The notes under the pieces: generated by a model
Databases searched by the model: none
Told to the model about the DNA's origin: nothing
Seen by the model: only the letters and a program-made list of their open reading frames with translations
Position numbers and translations under genes: made by a program
Shown: positions 6,096 to 8,971 of the stretch, piece by piece
Layout: every line of letters begins with the position of its first letter
How positions within the stretch are numbered: the stretch's first letter is position 1
Origin: an uncultured Collinsella sp.
GTDB taxonomy: Bacteria > Actinomycetota > Coriobacteriia > Coriobacteriales > Coriobacteriaceae
Direction of reading: 5' to 3'
DNA length: 8,971 bases
Assembly (NCBI GenBank): GCA_900549335.1
Contig: UROJ01000058.1
Span: 1-8,971, forward strand

Positions 6096-6374
6096 GTGGC
6101 TGTTAACGAAGAGCTGCTTAAGAAGGTTCTTGAGGAGATTCGCCCCAACCTGCAGGCCGACGGCGGCGATATGGAGTATGTGGGCGTTGACGACGAGGGC
6201 GTCGTCAAACTGGAGCTGCAGGGCGCTTGCGCCGGCTGCCCCATGAGCTCGCTGACCCTGTCCATGGGTATTGAGCGCATCCTGAAGGAGCATGTGCCCG
6301 GCGTTACCCGTGTCGAGCAGGTTAATGCCTCCGGCGAGGCCGAGGACCTGTACGACGAGTACGCGCCGTTCTAA
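6096..6374 (+). CDS. NifU C-terminal-domain Fe-S scaffold/carrier protein
   Basis: A 92-residue protein consisting of a single NifU C-terminal (Nfu) domain. It is expected to hold a [4Fe-4S] cluster between two subunits and pass it to apo-proteins in the cytosol. The marks are RPNLQADGGDMEYV (16-29) and the cluster motif CAGCPMSS (45-52) with Cys45 and Cys48. There is no IscU-like N-terminal domain and no A-type domain, so it is the short stand-alone form common in Gram-positives. The start is a GTG at 6096 with AAGGAG (6085-6090) 5 nt before it; the next ATG is far inside the domain. No suf or isc genes are adjacent, so it probably acts on clusters built elsewhere. The small acidic C-terminal tail (EAEDLYDEYAPF) is unremarkable. 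Confidence 0.92.
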   Translation: MAVNEELLKKVLEEIRPNLQADGGDMEYVGVDDEGVVKLELQGACAGCPMSSLTLSMGIERILKEHVPGVTRVEQVNASGEAEDLYDEYAPF

Positions 6375-6385
6375 GATGCGAAAGC

Positions 6386-6405
6386 TGCGGACGGCATACT
6401 CCGCA
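6386..6405 (+). repeat. Small inverted repeat after nifU
   Basis: TGCGGA (6386-6391) and TCCGCA (6400-6405) form a 6-bp stem with an 8-nt loop, 12 nt after the nifU stop. No T-run follows. It is weaker than the hairpin at 6424-6456 and may be incidental. Confidence 0.3.
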
Positions 6406-6423
6406 TAGACGTTACGCCGAAAT

Positions 6424-6460
6424 ATGCGGCTGCGAGCGCAAGGCCCGCGGCCGCATTTGT
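6424..6460 (+). terminator. Hairpin between nifU and lgt, probable weak terminator
   Basis: Arms 6424-6434 and 6446-6456 pair over 11 bp with a single G-U and an 11-nt loop, followed by TTTGT overlapping the 3' arm. The stem is strong but the T-run is short, so it may end nifU transcripts only in part or act as a structured lgt leader. It covers the in-frame ATG at 6424 that would otherwise extend lgt by 20 codons, which argues against that start. Confidence 0.5.
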
Positions 6461-6483
6461 ATGTAGGGAGTAGGAGGGTCGAC

Positions 6484-7305
6484 ATGCTCAACGACTTCTA
6501 CCATATGCTTGATCCCGTCGCGATCTCGGCGGGCCCCATCACCATCTACTGGTACGGCCTGGCCTACGTGGTCGGCGCTCTGCTCACGGCGGTCGTCATG
6601 TACCGCACACAGCGTCGCTGGGGCTTTAACATCACGATTGACGACCTGACGAGTGTCGTGGTCGGCGTGGTCTTTGGCCTCATTATCGGTGCGCGCCTGT
6701 TCTACGTCGTCTTTTATGGTGATGGCTACTACTGGGCGCACCCGCTCGAGATCTTTGCCACCAACGAGGGCGGCATGAGCTTCCATGGCGGCTTGGTGGG
6801 CGGCATTATCGGCGGCATCATCGTGTGCCGCATGTATAAGCTCGATGCCTGGACTTTGGCAGATCTTGCCGTCATAGGCGCGCCGCTGGCCTTGTGCCTG
6901 GGCCGTTGTGCCAACTTTGTCAATGGTGAGCTGTGGGGTAAGCCGACCGATCTGCCCTGGGGTGTGGTCTTCGGTGGCACCGCGGGGGATATGCCGCGTC
7001 ACCCCTCCCAGCTCTACGAGGCATTTCTTGAGGGCATCGTGCTCTTTTGCATTCTGCAGGTGCTCAGCCGCAAAAAGCCGCTACTGCCCCAAGGCACGTT
7101 TATGGGCGTGTTTGTGATGGGTTACGGCATCGTCCGCTTCCTCATTGAGTTTGTGCGCGTGCCCGATGCCCAGCTGGGCTATCTGCTGGGCGGCGTCATC
7201 ACCATGGGTCAGCTGTTGAGTCTGCCACTCGTGATTGCGGGCCTGGCGCTCGTCATCTTTGCCCTCCGCCACAACCGTCCCCAGCGCATCTACCTCGACG
7301 CCTAA
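6484..7305 (+). CDS. lgt: Prolipoprotein diacylglyceryl transferase
   Basis: A 273-residue integral membrane enzyme that moves a diacylglyceryl group from phosphatidylglycerol to the lipobox cysteine of prolipoproteins, the first step of lipoprotein maturation. Family marks in order: GPITIYWYGLAYVVG (17-31, with Tyr24), GARLFYVVFY (69-78), EGGMSFHGGLVGG (95-107, with the conserved His101), the signature GRCANFVNGELWG (140-152, with Arg141 and Asn144), RHPSQLYEA (172-180), and YGIVRFLIEFVRVPD (214-228), which carries the C-terminal conserved arginines. Length is normal and seven or so hydrophobic segments are visible. The start is ATG 6484, with GGAGG (6473-6477) 6 nt before it; the ATG at 6424 is rejected because it lies in a hairpin ahead of this site. 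The TAA at 7303-7305 overlaps the left arm of the hairpin repeat at 7304-7340. No lspA is adjacent. Confidence 0.95.
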   Translation: MLNDFYHMLDPVAISAGPITIYWYGLAYVVGALLTAVVMYRTQRRWGFNITIDDLTSVVVGVVFGLIIGARLFYVVFYGDGYYWAHPLEIFATNEGGMSFHGGLVGGIIGGIIVCRMYKLDAWTLADLAVIGAPLALCLGRCANFVNGELWGKPTDLPWGVVFGGTAGDMPRHPSQLYEAFLEGIVLFCILQVLSRKKPLLPQGTFMGVFVMGYGIVRFLIEFVRVPDAQLGYLLGGVITMGQLLSLPLVIAGLALVIFALRHNRPQRIYLDA

Positions 7306-7340
7306 CCACCACAAAGGGGGCAGGCACCTTTGTGGTGGTT
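7304..7340. repeat. 14-bp perfect inverted repeat overlapping the lgt stop codon
   Basis: AACCACCACAAAGG (7304-7317) and its exact reverse complement (7327-7340) flank a 9-nt loop GGGCAGGCA. The left arm begins with the last two bases of the lgt TAA. No T-run follows, so it could end transcription only weakly. The block AAAGGGGGCAGGCACCTTT resembles repeats I recall as dispersed in gut Actinobacteria genomes. Together with 7382-7420 it looks like a member of a mobile or amplified hairpin family, not a one-off terminator. Confidence 0.75.
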
Positions 7341-7352
7341 CGCTGGGCAACG

Positions 7353-7383
7353 ATGACAGAACAGTAACGTTTCCCCAGATAAA
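7353..7383 (+). promoter_or_regulatory. Weak candidate promoter for the DUF6020-like gene
   Basis: ATGACA (7353-7358, 5/6 match to TTGACA) and GATAAA (7378-7383, 4/6 match) are separated by 19 bp, longer than ideal. If used, transcription would start inside the hairpin at 7382-7420 and put that structure in the leader. This is only a suggestion. Confidence 0.22.
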
Positions 7384-7420
7384 ACCTGCCAAAATAAACC
7401 TGTCCCTTTTTGGCAGGTTT
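7382..7420. repeat. 13-bp perfect inverted repeat with GGGACAGG loop (read on -)
   Basis: AAACCTGCCAAAA (7382-7394) and its exact reverse complement (7408-7420) flank a 13-nt loop. On the - strand the loop reads AGGGACAGGTTTA, so the core GGGACAGG matches GGGGCAGG of the neighbouring repeat at 7304-7340 but in the opposite orientation. The right arm ends 20 bp before the GTG of the next gene, close to its ribosome site AAAGG (7425-7429). Confidence 0.75.
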
Positions 7421-7440
7421 CTAGAAAGGCTCTTTGGACT

Positions 7441-8971
7441 GTGAAGGATTCCGATCTCTCCACAACGGCTGCGCGCGACGCTGCCCGCATCGTCTGGTTT
7501 AAGCGCTACCCCGCCAAGCAGACGCTCATCGCATTTTTGCTCGCGCTGTTGGCGACCACGGCGTTTTCCATCGATCCCGCCCCGGTGTCGAGCAACGCAG
7601 TCTTGGCGATTGACCCCAAAGCCTCGGGTATGCTGTACGTGTGCTACGAGGTGCTCCTCTCGTTTGCCGGCCATACCGACGCGGTCATGCTGCTTGCACT
7701 TGCCTGCCTGCTCACCTTGCCGTTTCGCTACGTGTTCTTTGGCCGTGGCGACACCTGGCGTCCATCGATCATTCTGCCGTCGCTGTTCTTCGCCATCTGC
7801 ATGGTGTTCGGCCGCAGCTACGATCTCACCGACTCGGCCGAGATTGTCCTTGGCGACAAAGCCCGCATCATCTGCGCCTGGATTGGCGGCGCGGGCTGGA
7901 TGCTCTTGGCGGTCGTTGCCTTCTACCTTGCCTTTGAGTGTCTAGATTGGCTGAGCTCTCGGCGCATTCCGTTTTCCGAGGCGCACTTTGGCCGCGTATG
8001 GCGTGTGACTCACGCCGTGCTCTCGGTCCATCCCTTTGCCGGGCCCTTCCTGGTGCTTATGATCGCCTGGGCGCCCACGCTCATCGCTTCGCTGCCTGGC
8101 CTTTTTATGGGAGATACGGGCGCGCAGATTCGCCAGTGGTTTAACTATCCCAACGGCACGAGCGACTACCTGCGCCTACTCAACCCCAACGTGCTGCTCA
8201 ACGGGCATCATCCCGTAGTGCACACGGCCATTATCGGCTCGTGCGTTCAGCTGGGGCTTTCGCTGTTCAACAGCGCTAACGCGGGCCTCATCATCTATAC
8301 CTGCGCTCAATTTGTCATCACGGCTGCCTGCATGGCCTATTCCATTTCGTCGCTGCGCAAACTGGGCGTGAGCCTGCCGGTTCGCGGTGCGATCCTGCTG
8401 TTCTTTGCGTTTATGCCGATGTTCTCTAACTACGCGGCGTTGCTCACCAAAGACGTGCTCTTTGCCGACGCGTTCTTGGTGCTGCTGGTACAGACCGTCA
8501 AGCTCGTGGCATGTGGCTTGCCCCGTCGTGATGCCAATGTCGAGCGTGCGGGCGAGAAAGCCCCCGTGCTCTTTGTGCGCCACGACTGGCTGTTGCTCGC
8601 TCTGGGCGCCATGGGCTCCACGTTTCTGCGCAATGGCGGCCTGGTGTTTCCCCTGGCGGCATGCGTAATCGCGGCGGCGTTTAGCGCATGGGACGCGCAT
8701 GCGGCTCGTCGTGCAGCCAAGCAGGCTGGTGCTGCGCCTTCGGGCACCACCCCGCGTTTCCGCTGGGTGGGAGTTCTTGCGGTGCTTGCACTCTGCCTTG
8801 CCTCTAATATGTACTTCACCAAGGTCTTTATGCCGGCACACGACATCACGCCTGGTTCCAAGCGCGAAATCCTCTCGATTCCGTTCCAGCAGACGGCTCG
8901 TTTTGTCCAAAAGCACGACGGCCTCAACTCGGGCGTCAACCCCACGGTTAAGGAGGACGGCACCATCGTGG
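7441..8971 (+). CDS. Large polytopic membrane protein, DUF6020-like (3' partial)
   Basis: The frame is open from GTG 7441 to the window end (510 codons, no stop). The nearest upstream in-frame stop is TAA 7366-7368 and no other start codon lies between, so GTG 7441 is the likely start despite a weak ribosome site (AAAGG at 7425-7429, 11 nt away). About 20 cytosolic residues lead into the first helix (~26-44); further hydrophobic segments lie near 80-100, 107-124, 143-166, 200-222, 262-280, 282-304, 314-332, 338-358, 382-412 and 442-458. Marks resembling the DUF6020 family, which looks like GT-C glycosyltransferases: GDTGAQIRQW (224-233) in the first large extracellular loop, NGHHPVVH (254-261), TKDVLFADAF (337-346), TFLRNGG (394-400) and IPFQQTAR (480-487). 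A sugar or lipid transfer role in the envelope is inferred from that likeness only. The family call is from memory. Confidence 0.75.
   Translation, partial: MKDSDLSTTAARDAARIVWFKRYPAKQTLIAFLLALLATTAFSIDPAPVSSNAVLAIDPKASGMLYVCYEVLLSFAGHTDAVMLLALACLLTLPFRYVFFGRGDTWRPSIILPSLFFAICMVFGRSYDLTDSAEIVLGDKARIICAWIGGAGWMLLAVVAFYLAFECLDWLSSRRIPFSEAHFGRVWRVTHAVLSVHPFAGPFLVLMIAWAPTLIASLPGLFMGDTGAQIRQWFNYPNGTSDYLRLLNPNVLLNGHHPVVHTAIIGSCVQLGLSLFNSANAGLIIYTCAQFVITAACMAYSISSLRKLGVSLPVRGAILLFFAFMPMFSNYAALLTKDVLFADAFLVLLVQTVKLVACGLPRRDANVERAGEKAPVLFVRHDWLLLALGAMGSTFLRNGGLVFPLAACVIAAAFSAWDAHAARRAAKQAGAAPSGTTPRFRWVGVLAVLALCLASNMYFTKVFMPAHDITPGSKREILSIPFQQTARFVQKHDGLNSGVNPTVKEDGTIV

Noticed and set aside
6424..6426. 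Upstream ATG as the start of lgt
   Set aside because: It sits in the left arm of a strong hairpin and lacks a ribosome site, while ATG 6484 has GGAGG at 6 nt and gives a normal Lgt N-terminus.
7304..7420. The two hairpins as a CRISPR array
   Set aside because: There are only two units, the stems differ in sequence, the orientation is inverted, and there is no regular repeat-spacer pattern or cas gene.

Overview
The window is GC-rich, gene-dense bacterial DNA. Gene content, Shine-Dalgarno-led starts, a sortase-type surface protein and the style of the intergenic hairpins all suggest a high-GC Gram-positive. I think a Coriobacteriia member, most likely Collinsella or a close relative, is the best guess. 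That is recognition from memory, not a search result.

Layout, left to right. (1) Positions 1-2368, + strand: the 3' part of a large secreted, probably wall-anchored protein. The frame is open to the left edge. A coiled coil comes first, then a CAP/SCP domain, then a long Ala/Lys/Asp coiled coil, then a C-terminal LAQTG sorting signal. (2) Positions 2369-2569: a convergent intergenic region with one terminator per strand and an 18-bp perfect palindrome touching the stop codon of the next gene. (3) Positions 2570-4273, - strand: an OPT-family oligopeptide transporter. (4) Positions 4274-4464: a divergent control region with two facing -10-like hexamers and an inverted repeat between them. (5) Positions 4465-7305, + strand: four housekeeping genes, each with its own ribosome binding site and separated by 84-170 bp gaps. 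They are type III pantothenate kinase (coaX), a dCMP deaminase of the ComEB type, a NifU C-terminal-domain Fe-S protein, and prolipoprotein diacylglyceryl transferase (lgt). (6) Positions 7306-7440: two strong hairpins that look like members of one dispersed repeat family. (7) Positions 7441 to the right edge, + strand: a large polytopic membrane protein resembling the DUF6020 family, cut by the window end.

The genes do not form one pathway. coaX serves CoA synthesis, ComEB serves dUMP/dTTP supply, NifU serves Fe-S assembly and Lgt serves lipoprotein maturation. The surface protein, the transporter and the terminal membrane protein are envelope functions. The most unusual material is non-coding: three hairpins (5315-5353, 7304-7340, 7382-7420) with different stems but a shared GGGRCA core in or beside the loop, two of them starting inside the stop codon of the preceding gene. 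I see no CRISPR array, tRNA, rRNA, transposase or phage gene. I do not see a clear new defence or biosynthetic system.
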